Shown here: piece by piece, positions 22,140 to 34,510 of the stretch | How the letters are laid out: each line of letters opens with the position of its first letter | Numbering within the stretch: the first letter of the stretch is position 1 | Source: Gnetum montanum | Taxonomy: Eukaryota; Streptophyta; Gnetopsida; Gnetales; Gnetaceae | Assembly: GCA_015680685.1 (NCBI GenBank) | Contig: MNCI01009304.1 | Location: forward strand, 62,001 to 126,000 | Length of the DNA stretch: 64,000 nt | Reading direction: 5' to 3' | Notes under the pieces: model-generated | Databases searched by the model: none | The model's input: the letters and a program-made list of their open reading frames with translations, nothing else | Told to the model about the DNA's origin: nothing | Made by a program: the position numbers and the translations under genes

Positions 22140-23650
22140 GATCTTGGACCAACTTATGAAAGTGAGGTAGGGGCCACTCTAACCTATCCAAAGGTTCATT
22201 TAGAGATGGAATGTAATGCTCAATGAGATTCCCAAGCTCGCTCTAAGACCCATCTCTTGGTCATCTTTAAGGAAGCTGTTAATGACTTCATCAAGCCAAA
22301 ATTTTACTATTTAAAACCTTCTTCACTAAGCTAAGTAATTTTTTAAATTAAGAACATAAAGGAGGCTATAGATGCTAGTAATGATCTAGCCTATGTCATC
22401 TACAAGAACTAGCACTCTAGGAGAGATAATGATAAGACCAAACAAATGCAAACAACTATCACTATGGTATCCAAGGATACGAAACAAGCAAGGAGGCAAA
22501 AATCACCTCCACATAACACATCTTTTGATTTATCTCAACCACCTACATCATATACTTCTAACTAGCCAAGACCAAACTTCAAGCGTAAGGATAGGTCTAA
22601 ATACACAAAGTTTCCTATGATGTCCTCTAAGCTCTTTGAATAGTTACTTAAAGATAATCAAATTCAACATAAGCAACTATCTAAGAAAGCTCACAAAAGG
22701 CATGATCGTCTTTATGAGATAGCTAGAGATCCAATGGGAGTAATTAAAGATGATCTAAAACTATCGAAGTACTTCAATTTTGATAGATTTTATCATTATC
22801 ATCAATTGGTTGATCATGACATCAATTTTTTCCTAGCAATGTAATATGATCTTCAAAAGATGATTAATCATGGGGAGTTACTGTTGAATTAGCTAAACTC
22901 TTCAAACACTAACAACAAATCTTATTCATTTACAACATATTCTTGATATAGTCCTCCTAGAGAACCATTCCTTATCAAGGTAACACTATGCCTCCAAAAC
23001 CCAAAGCCTAGAGAACCATTCATCATACAGGTGCCACCACCCTTGACTCCTAAGAAGCCTTTTGCTATAAGTGTTTCATCTCTAGTGGCATCAACAACAT
23101 GACCCAAATAAAATACAGCCAACCCTTCTAAGGTAGGAAACAATTTGTTATTTGGATGCTTTGTCATCTGCAAGCAAGACTACAACAACTCACAACGAAG
23201 GCTTACCTATTATGGTCAATAACTCAAAGCTTAACAAGAAACCATTAGCACAAGGGCAACAAAAAAAACCTATTGCCAAACCAAATAAGCTCATTGAAGC
23301 TAGCCAATAACAAAAGGCTTCAAAAAAAGTTGAATCATCAAAGCCTACCCCAATATTAGCTATAACCATGGACAAGAAGCCTAGGCAACATGCAACAAAG
23401 TGTGAGCCAAAAATCCTAGTAAGGATGGAGAAAATTAAAACCACTAAGGCTAAAATATCATACTCTAAGGAAAAGAATTTCTTCACAACAATGGAACAAG
23501 CCAAACGGTTCTAAAGCAAAAGAACACATCCTTAAACCTATACAACCTAGTCAGGACTTCTCCTACCCATAGAGATGCACTAGCTCAAGTGTTGACCTGG
23601 ATCCCCATAAGTGGAGACATGCCTTTCAACAAAGAGTTGATCCACTCTAT
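22140..23650 (+). pseudogene. Tat/Ogre-like gag, C-terminal part
   Basis: The plus-strand frame near 22780-22880 reads FYHYHQLVDHDINFF and LQKMINHGEL, the decayed form of the YCxYHxxxGHDTxDC....LIxxGxL block typical of Tat/Ogre-lineage gag. Near 23560-23680 THRDALAQVL matches the conserved gag-protease linker of the same lineage. The part before 22700 is hydrophilic and Lys/Gln-rich. This fragment belongs to a different lineage from elements A-D and E0. No LTR was found for it. Confidence 0.7.
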
Positions 23651-23689
23651 CATTGAGCAAGCTTTACTTAGGGAAAATAGGGATTAACC

Positions 23690-24190
23690 TATGTTCAAAT
23701 TTTGTTATAGTGAGATAAAAATTCACTTTGTGAAATGGAGAAGTGCTATTTGCACCTCTCCCCATTACCATGAATGTTTGCAAGTTTAAGGTTCATTGTA
23801 TTCATGTGGATGATGGAATAGCAACTAATGTGGTACCATTTTCTATTGTTGACAAACTAGACTTAACCAAAGACATCCAAAACACCTATACTTTTGCACA
23901 CAAGTCATTCAATGGGTCATGAGTAGCAGTTTGAGGTTCTATCACCTTGGATTTTGAAGGTGGGGAATAGTTTCTCATATTTGTCAACTTCCTAGTAGTA
24001 GAAGAGACACCCAGTTTCAACTTGATCCTAGGAAGGCCATGGCTAGTGAACCTTCAGGCAATTTCATTTCCAATACATCAAGAGATTTACTTGTGGTACC
24101 AAGGCAAAGAAATTTTAATCTATGGGGACAATGTGTCACTACCATCTATTAACAATGTTAACATCAATTAAAGTTTAGAGGTGGAGTTTC
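23690..24190 (+). pseudogene. Tat/Ogre-like aspartic protease fragment
   Basis: VHCIHVDDGIATNVV (about 23790-23840) corresponds to the retropepsin active site, with Asp-Asp-Gly in place of Asp-x-Gly-Ser. SFNLILGRPWLVNLQAISF at about 24010-24070 is the second signature (ILGRPWL), followed by HQEIYL. One frameshift lies near 23780 and two or three stops are present. No RT follows, so the element ends or was cut soon after 24190. Confidence 0.8.
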
Positions 24191-25449
24191 AAGAGGAAAC
24201 TCCCAAAAATTAGGTTAGGGCCAAAAACAACACTGACAACAACAATGATGATGCTAACACTTCCCTACAACACTAAACAACCAACGAGAACTTTGCCAAT
24301 TTCCATATTACACAAGAAGCATGGTAAATGTAAGATCATACAAAGAGCACGTTAAGTTGTTGGGAATTAGACAACAAATTCATTGTAGACATCTTATTCC
24401 TTTTTTTTTGTTTGTTAGTAGTTGTTTGTTTACCTTTGTAACCTTATGTCATGTTTCATTGTTTATTTTATCCTTATACGCTCTATCAACTCTATCCTAT
24501 ACTTGCTAGGCAAGTATGGACCATGATCCACTAAGGCCTAAAACTAGCAAAATAGTAACCTACCAAGGCTTGAAACTAGTGGCCCACCAAAACCTAAAAT
24601 TGGCATATTAATGACCCCTTTTATCTCCCTTATGCATATGCATTATTACTTGTTTGCTTCCCCATGTTAGGTGTAGTTTTCGCTTTGCAAGTTATGGCCT
24701 GTCTTACATCATTACAATTTTTTAAAAATTTTAATTGTTAACATGTTATTTTGTAACCTTGTCATTTCAACTTGTAGCCTTTTATGTGAAGAAAATAAAA
24801 TGACATCAAATAAGAAACATAAAACATAAAAACTTTAAAATTAAAACAATGGCCATGGCCACATTGTGTGGCAAACAATATAAACATCCATGCCCAATAG
24901 CTATAGTTGCACTGTGCAACACATGACAATGAAAAAAATAATAACAATAGTCACTAAGGCTATGAAAGCCAAATAACAACGACTACAACTATTTAATAAG
25001 AATTAAAAACCAAAAAGTGCAACTAAGTTGAAGGGACAGGATCATCGTTTCCATCATTAGCAATGCATTGCACAGGCTACAGACAGCAAACATACAAACA
25101 ATTAGTAGCCATGATAACCAAAAATAAAATATAACTAAAAACTATAAAACTATGAAACAAGATTAAAACATATAAAAATAAAAACTTAAAACATGTTTTC
25201 CGAACCTCAAGCTGGTTAAGAAATAAGCAAATGCCCTAGTGAAAAACCCTCTTCCAATTTTATAGGCTACCTTGGAACCTCCAATTAACACAAAAGCTTG
25301 TTAAAAAAATTAATTAAGAAGATGGTAAAAAAATAAATAAGAAGATAAAAAAGCTTGTTCTACCCTAGGCTTTTTACGCTGAGCTTAATCTTGATCAGGC
25401 CAAAAATAAAAATGAAAAAATTAAAAATATAATCCAACAACAAAAAAAA
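24191..25449. other. AT-rich spacer without recognisable gene
   Basis: 24190-24300 may still belong to the Tat-like element. 24500-24610 repeats a phrase of the type AAGGC(C/T)TAAAACTAGCAA / GGCTTGAAACTAGTGG two or three times. 24760-25400 is A-rich. No domain was recognised on either strand. Confidence 0.4.
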
Positions 25450-25961
25450 TTGAAATGAAATTTTTGCAGGGCCACAGCCCTGCAAGGGCCGCATTGCCCC
25501 TTTACGAGGCTACGCAACCCCACGCAGCTGGACAGTCTGTACTGGGGCCGTGTAGCCCAACGGCCACCTCTGCCTCTTCCAAAGGGCATTTAGAAACAAA
25601 AAGAACTAAATGGTGGACGTACAGCCCTGCAGAGGAGGCCGTACGGCCATGGAGAAGTACCTCATCGTGCTGGATAAGATGTTCCCTTGTTTCTGCCAAT
25701 CCTGGCGCCTCCTTGGAGTCTGCCATTCGCAAAGGCTACACGGTGACTTTCAGCCCCCTAACCCGCGCTGAGCGTTGTGATTTAATCAATGCATACTTCT
25801 CAGTTTTTTCAGATCTGGTCACAAGCTTGAATAATTCAGATTTATGCACAACCCTTAATAAGTTGGATGTGAGCATCCCCTCATTCGCCCTCGCTTTCGA
25901 GGATGTTGCTTGGAATAATTATCGGTGGGGACGCTTGTGTGTGCGTTTACCGTGTTCATAA
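25450..25961 (+). other. GC/CpG-rich patch with a 168-codon open frame, unassigned
   Basis: The plus strand is open from 25455 to 25961. The first half (25465-25660) is built from paired GGCC strings such as GGGCCACAGCCCTGCAAGGGCC and GGCCGTACGGCC, able to fold on themselves. The second half keeps many CpG sites (CCCGCGCTGAGCG, TTCGCCCTCGCTTTCGAGG). The minus strand is also open at 25502-25732, as often happens in GC-rich DNA. The protein matches no family I know. It could be LTR U3 sequence, a host exon or a promoter island. Confidence 0.35.
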
Positions 25962-26315
25962 ATATGTGTCGGAATTTGTGAATCCGATAAAAAATTCATG
26001 AACTGTTCGTGGCGGGTATGGGTTCACATTCAGACATGCAGTAAACTTGCATGGGTTTACATCCGGTACTTTTCTGATAAATATTTATATTTTACGGCAA
26101 AGATATTAAGCAATAGAAAATTTAACACAAATCCTTTAGATTTTTACATAAAATACAAATGCAAAAATACAGTTAATCTAAGATTGGTAAAAATTCTTTA
26201 AGATGTGCCATATTTTTCTTTTAACAAATATATTTTAACTTTTTAAATTCATGTCTAGCTAGGAACCCGTACTCATCTTGCTTTACACAAATCAGAACTC
26301 ATTCACAATGGCAAA

Positions 26316-26414
26316 TTCTGGATTCATGCTTCTACTTATTCTGGATTCATGCTTCTACTTATCAGATTCTTTTGATGCTGGATTCATGCTTCCACTTATC
26401 AGATTCTTTTGATG
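26316..26414. repeat. Short tandem repeat, 23-37 bp units
   Basis: CTGGATTCATGCTTCTACTTAT occurs at about 26318, 26341 and 26378 (third copy with CCACTTAT). The second and third copies are each followed by CAGATTCTTTTGATG. That makes two 37-bp units at 26341-26377 and 26378-26414 plus a shorter first copy. It is nearly exact, so younger than most repeats here. Confidence 0.85.
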
Positions 26415-26655
26415 CATTAGTGCATTTGCTCTTCTTTGGAATGAATATGTATTCAAACGTCATGAAAAATCCTTACTGAATACGTTCTTAAGTATTTCTT
26501 GTGATACTGTAACATTCAAACACTAAGGCACTGATGCTGCCGTCCACAAGCCAAACCCATAATAGGATATTTTCTGTTTTAGTTTACGTAGTAGTAACTT
26601 GCTAGACAAAGAAACTGCAAAATTCTCTGCCATCACAGCACAGCTGTTCTGTAGA

Positions 26656-27024
26656 TTACATTTTAAAAATTTGGCTCGTCCGATGAAAATCTTTAATTTT
26701 AACAACCTTTATAAGTCTTTGTACATTTATCGACAAACCTATGAAGAGCTTTTGAATTCTAACTCCAAAGCCCTGGTATACTAAATCATTCAAATCCCCG
26801 CCGCACAGGCCTGTGCTACACCGCCAACCGTAGTCACGGTGTGCCCCGTACGCCGCCGTTGCCTGCCGTGACCCCAGCCAAATACACCACGCCTGTCCAT
26901 GTTCTCCCTCCTGTGCCGCCGCGGCCTCACGGCGAAAATTCTCCATGGCCCTTAAAAAAATATTTTTTTTAAAAAGGAAAGATATATGTATATATATTTC
27001 AGAAAAAAAAAAAAAAACAAACAA
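26656..27024 (-). CDS. Unassigned 122-codon ORF with GC-rich 5' part
   Basis: The minus strand is open for 122 codons. A more likely start is the internal ATG at about 26946 (MENFRREAAAAQEGEHGQ), 40-50 bp after an AT-rich TATATA stretch. 26780-26950 is strongly GC- and CpG-rich, in contrast to the CpG-poor surroundings. After about 26780 the coding strand turns AT-rich again, so the real exon may end there. No family was recognised. It could be the first exon of a host gene, a promoter island or part of an unknown mobile element. A poly-A run at 27002-27016 lies at its upstream edge. Confidence 0.3.
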   Translation of the reverse strand: MFVFFFFSEIYIHISFLFKKNIFLRAMENFRREAAAAQEGEHGQAWCIWLGSRQATAAYGAHRDYGWRCSTGLCGGDLNDLVYQGFGVRIQKLFIGLSINVQRLIKVVKIKDFHRTSQIFKM

Positions 27025-28540
27025 ACCGTTCTCTAGTAATCCACTACTAGTAGTTGTTCACAAATCGTTTCCATTTTAGTAAAGCTTGTTTATCTTCGTT
27101 GGCCTTTTTATTTACTTTCATAAATTGGATAACTTTTTCATTATTGAACATTTTACAACATATTTTCTTTTAACTTTTTGCCTACCTCGACAACTTGCAT
27201 CCTCCCTCTCCTACTTTAGGAGCTTACAACGTTTTTCCCATTGGATTTCCAACCATGTAAACCTAAAACTCAAAAGCCTACAATAACTATGATGACCTAT
27301 GCTATGTCCAGCCTTGGTCACACTAATTGGCTATTGTTTGATGATACTTGATTGCCATTTGGTGACTTTGGGCCATCATTTGATCTTATTTGATATCATT
27401 TAACCATCATTTGGCATCACTTGATGTCATTTGACATCATTTTTGCATCATATGTGGCCATTTGACATTATTGTGTATCATTTTTGCATGGTTTTGACCT
27501 CTTTTGACCTTCATTCAAGCTTACACTGCAACATTTGGCATCATTTGGCCCATGTTCCACTTTATTCCACCCCAAATTGCCTTTTATGCCCATGTTACAA
27601 CCTTACTTTGCCGTAGTTACCTCATTTAACCTTGTTTTGACCATGTTTTAACCTTGTGTAGCCATATTTAACCTAGTTACAACCTTGTTTTGGGCCTTGT
27701 TTAAATTGATTCTACTATGTTTTAGCCTTCCTTTGCATTATTTTAACATTGTTTAGCAATTTACCACACAAAAATGCTTGATGTTCTTATGTTGACATGC
27801 AAGATTAAGCTAATTAGTTGTGCAAGCAATTCAACTAGCCTTTAAAGCCTAAACAAACCCCTTTGGTGGTGTTAATACAACCAAGTTAACCTTAAATATA
27901 AAAGCCTTGAGTCTACAAGAGTTTTTACTATGTAACCTCAATATCCTAAAGTAGCCTAATTGCTCTTAACCTGAAAAGTGAGAAATATCACAAAGGATCC
28001 TTGGTCTAAATCCCCATCATAAACTACAATAGTGAGGAGAAAACGTTGAAATAAAGTTCCTCACTTGAACACCAGCTTGCCCAAGACATCATTTGCAAGC
28101 TAACACTAAAACCTCCACATGGCCTTTATTACATCTAATGTTAACATGTTTCCTCATGGTGTTTGTTTTTCTTTGTTGATAGGTTTGAATGAACAACCGA
28201 TGTTGACAACTTTCTATTTTGGCATATCAAAGACTAAAAACTTTGTACAAATCTATAAAACAAAGTATAGATGTCTACTGTATCTATAGATTGTAAAAAA
28301 ATTGTGGTATATATCTACTTGTTTACTCATGTAGCCTAATGCAAATTCTTGTAATGACATGTACTCTTTGACTTGTTTTATTATTCTCTTAGAGTTGTGT
28401 TTGTAAAATGAAGCCTAAAGTCACCGCAAAAGTGTGACTCATTATAGTGATGTGTTATCATGTAACCTCAATGCACAAGGTGTAGTTAGCTTGTTTGATC
28501 TTGCCAAAAGTGCTTACCTACCATCACTACTATTACCCCC
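27025..28540. repeat. Spacer with short degenerate repeats
   Basis: 27345-27480 is a loose run of ATCATTTG(A/G)-type words repeated every 10-20 bases. 27600-27740 does the same with ACCTTGTTTTGACC- and TTTAACC-type words. Neither has a fixed period. The rest to 28540 is AT-rich with no gene seen. Confidence 0.45.
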
Positions 28541-29427
28541 TGATGAGCAACAAGGTAACCCTATGCTCAACCATATAAATCACAAGCATTCACGCATGAT
28601 CCAGTTGAATTTCGTGGATGGGACTTGTTGTGGTATCTAGATTGTTATGCTCTGATTGCAATTCACTATCTTCCCACTTGGACTAGTGGTAGCTTTGTCA
28701 CGTATGGTTTAGTCCAAAGTGAGGCATATGATGTCATCTAATTCTATGCTACTACTTATGACACTAAAAAGGTAAATTGATTAAGCTAATGGACAATGAA
28801 AAGTGAAATCTAACTAGCCTACATGTGATGGGTGTTTGCCCTTAATTGTCCATATATGTCTTGGACTTCATGAGACTACTTTTGAAATTACTAAGCATAT
28901 GTCACTAGGTATTCTAAATAATACACCATTGGGTTACCAAGTATCTACACTTAAATGCTTATGATTAAGGCATACACATTCCACTTAATAATAGGAATAG
29001 TAAATGGAAATAAATGAGAAAATTTAACTAAAGAAAGTGGTAAATAATTAACAACTCAAATCAATAATAATCTAACTAGATGCTACAATGATGGGAGTAA
29101 TCTTGATCTTTATTTCCAGTCATGTAACATGTCGAAGTACGTCACACTTGAACAAAGGTGCAGTATAATTACAAACATCACACTGCGGTCATGCACTAGG
29201 AATAAAAAAAATTTAAGAAAGACTACTAAAAATCGAAAAATAAAACTATCTTCTACTACTACTCTTCATGTCTCAATTGGGCATCCAAGTGTTGTATTTA
29301 TAGGCCAACCTAGAGGAGGCAATGTTAGGCATCCAACATCACTTTTTGGCTTCAATGTCGAATACCCAACATCGGGACTTTGATGTCAAGTATTTGACCT
29401 TAGGACCTGACAAAGGATGACTCATCA
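28541..29427 (-). repeat. Element D 3' LTR (887 bp)
   Basis: It is paired by eye with 36560-37430. The + strand runs TGATGAGCAA ... GACTCATCA. On the minus strand a TATA box (GCCTATAAATAC) lies at about 29293-29304. U3 at 29310-29420 has repeated CAACATC/GATGTC and TCGAATAC words, a different vocabulary from the LTRs of A. Confidence 0.92.
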
Positions 29428-29622
29428 TACCCCCACAACTAAATGAAAACTCATCCTTGAGTTAAAAAAAATGAGGAGTAAGCTCTTTACAAAATATTGG
29501 GTAGGTATGGGATTATTGACTAACTTAAACAATGAACAAAATAATTGACTCTTTGAATTTCATAATGGTGTGATACAAAAAATGGAATAGATTATTACAA
29601 AGTAAAAACAAAATTGTGAAGC
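29428..29622 (-). promoter_or_regulatory. Element D polypurine tract and 3' untranslated segment
   Basis: The minus strand reads AGTTGTGGGGGTA just before the 3' LTR, as in A and B. The stretch between it and the third-ORF stop is short and carries the shared CTCAAGGATGAGTTTTCAT phrase. Confidence 0.8.
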
Positions 29623-32360
29623 TCATGTGGTGATCGGAGGTGGTGGCTCTTCCATCGGTTGCTTCCCTTTGTCACCAGGCCGTTAGAGTTTGTAGTGATT
29701 AAGCAATTCCTACAACTTCTCCTCCTCCATCCTTGGGTCATGTGCCATCTAGGTTGCTGAGCCAATGTGTGCTAGCACTGGTACATCCCAATGACATGGA
29801 AATTGTGGAAACATCTAATTTGCCTTCACATACTAAGCTATGAACTACCATCGTTCTTCCTTGAAGGCCCTAGCTTTGTCTCTGAGTTCATGATTAGTCA
29901 ATCTTCAAGCTAGGTTCGAGGCTACATCCTTTTGTCCTTGATTGTTGGCTTTGACCACCTCTAATTTTGAGTTTTTCAACTACAATTTCTATAAAGCATC
30001 CTTTTGATTTGCAAACTACTTCTCATATAATGCATAGGTGGTTTCCACTTGTTTTTCTAGCTTGTTTCGTAGGTGACCTATTGTTAACATGGTGAGGTTG
30101 GCATATCTAAGGTTAGCCAATGCAATGTATTCTTTCAAATCTTCTATTTGTAGGTCTTTGGTCTTGACTTCCGCTTGATGGACCAAGTCATAGTTGTTCA
30201 GGATGGATTGCCACTTAGGATTTTGGGATGACAAGGTGCTAATGTGGGCTTTGGAAATCTAGATTTCTTTTTCATTGATCTACTTGTACATGCCAACTTA
30301 GTCATAGCAGTTATCCTTCAGTTTCTTATACTTTTTGGCCTCATTTTACCATGCGATAATTCATCTATTGACTTTTGATGGATAGCATGGACATCCTCCA
30401 TTGAGAGGGTTCTATTCTCTTTGTCCAATCTATTCATGTCTTGGTTTACCCTCACCAGTTATTCTCTTAATTGATGGAGGCTTTCCTCTAGAATGTTCTT
30501 TTGCTTCTCCATGGTGGTCAACCTAAAAGTTTCTACGATGAGCTACTTATTCTCTTCTTTTACAATGGTCAATGACTTTTTGTATGAATGGGATTATGCA
30601 TTAGTTGTAGAGGCATTCCAAACCACCTTCTCTTTCTCTTGCTTAGTAGCTACTCTCTCCTTAGTTAGCTTGGCAAGCTACTCTATCCTACATTGTTCAA
30701 GTTGGTCTAGTGCAAAAAAACAAGCAGGGTACCATCTTTTAGCTCTTAGGGCAACTAGCTCTTCTTGTAATCTTTGTATTTCTATTTTCTCATGCTTTGC
30801 CCTAACTTCTACCATGACAAACTTTTCTTTTGTGGTGATGAGGTTAGATTGGGCTACAATGACATCACTAGGGATGTCAAACAAGGTGGTCATTACTTGG
30901 CCCATTTGCAATAGTTGATCAAGCACATCCTTATGCACTGTAGGAGTCATTGAAGTCTCAGCCAACACTTGTGCATCTCTGGTTCCCATTAGATCTATTG
31001 GGGGAACAATATTCATGTTAAATGATTCTTTGATATGATATGTGATTACCTCTACTGCACCTACCGCATTCTCATGTTGCAGTATCACAATTGTGGCACC
31101 TTCTCCAGTTTCCAATGTTACTTAGAAAGATGTGATGTTCCTAGAGATTTTTCATGACCATTAGAATCCTTTTCCTCTTGATTGTATCAAGATATCCTCC
31201 CGTGTTGGGTCAGCTAACACTATGGATCGTATGACATCATCCATGACTTAGAAGAGGTTGGGCTTGTCCTTGCTTCCTCAGTTGACTACTTCAGCAATCT
31301 TTTGTTGATGGCTCATTAAGGGCTTGTAGTCTTGTGGTGGTGACAATGGTAGAGCTTGAGTTATGGATGTTTCTTAGGCTCATGTTCTGTTTCTATTTGT
31401 GACTCTGCCTCCTTCTCCACTTCTTATTCTTCATCAAGATCCTTTCTTGGTGTTGTAGGTTTTAGAAGTTCAACAAAGGAGGTTTTCTGAGCCTCCTTAG
31501 GAATATCATTAGTATATCCTAGGATCCCAATGTGCTTGCATAGCCTTCTAATTAACTAGGGGAATGGAAGTGTTGCTCTCCTTGACTTTGTTTCTTCAAA
31601 TTTCCATTGGATTTCAGTGAAATAAAACTGGGGAAGACTGGCTACAAAATTTGCCCATTAAAATGGCACTTTCCCTAGCTACATAAGTTGAAATTTGGTT
31701 AAGCCATTTTGGTGGAAATAGGTGGTAAGTCTCGATCTTGAAATAGTTTTTGTTCTCCAAAGTCATTTCATTGTACATTTAATCCTCCTTGTCGTATGCC
31801 CATCTCAACCATAGTTTCTTTATCTTGGGGTCGAATCTAGTTGACAAATGAGCTACCTTAGCCCCTTCATTTGGTAGATTGAGAGCCACAACAATTGCTT
31901 TGACTGAATAGGGGACATTTACTCATAGATTTTAATGGTGATGCCATCATCTTTATTGTGATAGAACTAATAAGTTTTACCTAGATACCATTTTCCACTA
32001 TTTGATAGAATGGGCCACAATGGGAATTCCTTGAGTTGCACTTGAACCACTTTTGGAGCAAACTCCATGACAGGGCTGAAGTTCATTTCCATGATGACCA
32101 AAGCCAACATGGACTTTTCTAAAGTAGTAGGAAAGTAATCAAGGGGAAATGTGAAACATTGTTCATACTTAGAAGCCTATGGTTCTATAGCCTCCCCATT
32201 GGACCAATTTTCCAGTAGCAGAAGCCTCTTGGTGAATGTTGAAGAATTGGGCCTCCTACTTCGTGTGTTTTTCATGTTCACCTTGCTAACCATGGCCATT
32301 TCATGGATTCTTAGTGGCTCTTTTTGAGGATTCACCTTGTACACCTCTCTTTGGGGCCAT
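29623..32360 (-). pseudogene. Element D third ORF: conserved N-terminal domain and long coiled-coil
   Basis: Start ATG at 32358-32360 (MAPKRGVQGESSKRA), stop TGA at 29623-29625, 2738 bp. Landmarks shared with A and B are the FKIETYHLFPP stretch (TYHL at about 31715-31735) and the Pro/Lys tail GDKGKQPMEEP. 30678-31115 is open for 145 codons and 30016-30234 for 72. Both have the Leu/Glu/Lys heptad look of a coiled-coil (IEIQRLQEELVALRA). No membrane segment was recognised. It is retained in an element that lacks pol, which suggests that it mattered for spread. Many stops are present. Confidence 0.7.
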
Positions 32361-32732
32361 CTGCAATCAAGCAAAGATCAAGTGTTACTAAGGTTATGTT
32401 TGTTATCATTAGTTTATACCTTACCCGTAACCTTAGTTCATTAAGTTCAAAATGCATATGATTGCAAAGTTAGGAAAATTTTTAAGAAAAATCCCCAAAA
32501 AGTATTTATGTCCTTTTACAACCTTTTGAAATTGGCCTCTTTTTCCTTATATGTGACATATAATGATGCTTATTGGCCTGTGGGTTTGAAAAATTGGATT
32601 TTTGGCATTAATGTAAGTGATCTTTCCATTATAACTCTTAAAGTTTTTAATATTCTTACCCTTATGATACCTTTTGAGCTATATAAAATTGTAACAATTC
32701 GATGTAAGTTTCACATGTAAGCACAAACCAAC

Positions 32733-32770
32733 NNNNNNNNNNNNNNNNNNNNNNNNNNNNNNNNNNNNNN
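32733..32770. other. Assembly gap (38 N)
   Basis: A run of N characters; the true length is unknown. Confidence 1.
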
Positions 32771-32944
32771 ATGACTAAGTTGAACACTCCAAGTTCAAAT
32801 GGATCCAAATGGCACAAAAATTAGAGTAGTATAGAGCTAAACATTGCTAGTGGAAGATGATGTGCAAAGCTTAGAGTTGTGAGAGAAACTTTGAACAACT
32901 AACATAGTAGCAAATGATGAAAATGAATTTAGAATACCACAGGG

Positions 32945-33040
32945 ATCATATATATATATAGTTTTGTTGGACCATTATCGAGTATGCAATGTTGTGTTAA
33001 ACTTGACGTTCGGTACAGGACATCGAGGTCCAAAACTTTT
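32945..33040 (-). promoter_or_regulatory. LTR-like internal promoter block upstream of third ORF (element D)
   Basis: On the minus strand GACCTCGATGTCC, CGAACGTCAAG and ACTCGATAATGG words precede an ATATATATATA TATA-type run at 32948-32960, about 590 bp before the third-ORF ATG. The vocabulary (TCGATGTC, TCGA(A/G)TA, CAATGTTG) is that of D's own LTR U3 rather than that of A's. Promoter activity is inferred. Confidence 0.5.
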
Positions 33041-34510
33041 CATTAAATGGGGTAGCAAAGCATGAAAATTGAAGCTTTGTGATTGGTTGGAAGGTTTGAA
33101 GTTAAGTCCCTCATTCTATAATAAGTGAAAAATCAATTTGAGTCACCAAAAATATGAGAAGGTGGAGTCGTCAACATGAAAAGTACTAGGATGAGCAAGA
33201 AAAAGGTGTTAAATCAATGTTGTGGACTGATCAATTACATTGAAATAGAAATGATAAAATGTAGTAATTTGAGTGCTTATAAGGTGAAAAATAATGTGGT
33301 TGTGTTAAACAAGTATGAGTCACAAAAGTTACACAAGTGGGTTCCCACCAAAGCAAGCTCTAGCCTATGATGCCCTTGCGTAACCATACCTAAAAATGTC
33401 TATAGGTACTAAAGAGGTCAAATGTAATGCATACCTGTGAAACAAAACACACATGTTAAAACCACTAGTTTGAGATAATCACTCTATGTTACACAAAACC
33501 ACAAGTTATGATCATTCAGATAATGAGATGAGATGGACTACATAAAGGATCGTAGAGATTGGGACGTAAGGTGTCATACCATGATCACAATGAAACCTTG
33601 TGTGTTATTAATGGTGAAATAATCATGAGTCCTTCTATCCAAGATTCAAACCAAGTCCAAACCACATGGTAGTGACATCACATTATTTCATCATATTGGA
33701 CGACAACCATAAGACTATCAGAGTCGCAAGGAGCAACATCACTTGGCATTTTGTCTAACGGAGGAGCTAATTAGGGCATACTTATTATATATATATGGTT
33801 CTAAGAAGCTTCCAACCTTCATGCGTGGGTACATATCTTTCTAGTGGGACCTACAAAAGTTTATCCAATGTCATTTTAAGTCACTCATACTTCCATTTTT
33901 CATTAGCTCTACAAGGATATGGTTACAACTTCAGCAACATGATAGAAAATACAAAAGTGACCAAAGAGAATCCAAAAATCCACTTGATGTCACACTTTTT
34001 ACATTCCACCTTGGTTTTGCACTCTTTTGTTTGGACACAATGATTATGAAGTTATTTTTAGTTTGGGTGATGAAACATATTACCATTATGACCAAGGCAA
34101 GAACCTCTTATTAATGAAATGGGTGGATGGATGTCGTGGTCTCAATGTCCGAATAATCAATACCTTATGACTTGGCAACATAGAGAAAAACTTACCTCAA
34201 TGTGAAACATGATCATTTTATTCACAAGAGAGATTACATATTAAAGAAAATGAAAATAAAAAATAGAAAAAATTGGAAGAAGGAAAAATTGGATCAAGAA
34301 ATAGAAAAATGATAAAAATTGTAAAATAAAAAAATGAAAACTAGTTAAGAATCCTGAAGATTAGAATAGGAAGTGACCCCCATGACTAAACATTTGATCA
34401 TGACAAGGATTAATAAGTAGACTAATAAGATCCATGCATGTACGAAACATTGGGAACTATCCATACCATAACCGTTGGGTTTCTATTGGTGGTGCGGTGG
34501 TTGGGTAGAA

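Larger units (their letters stand above)
32361..34510 (-). other. Element D linker between gag and third ORF
   Basis: It contains the 38-N gap at 32733-32770. The A-rich part at 34240-34360 corresponds to the A-rich linker start in A (12530-12740). The shared GAGACCACGACATCCATCCA-type block lies at 34117-34146. An LTR-like promoter block is at 32945-33040. Between 33100 and 34080 no gene is seen; short frames are not shared with A or B. The linker thus begins directly after gag, with pol missing. Confidence 0.65.

Noticed and set aside
26599-26784. 61-codon plus-strand frame
   Set aside because: It has no conserved feature and overlaps an equally weak minus-strand frame, so there is no support for either as an independent gene.
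30493-30918. 141-codon plus-strand frame
   Set aside because: It is antisense to the coiled-coil part of the element D third ORF, which is the conserved coding strand.
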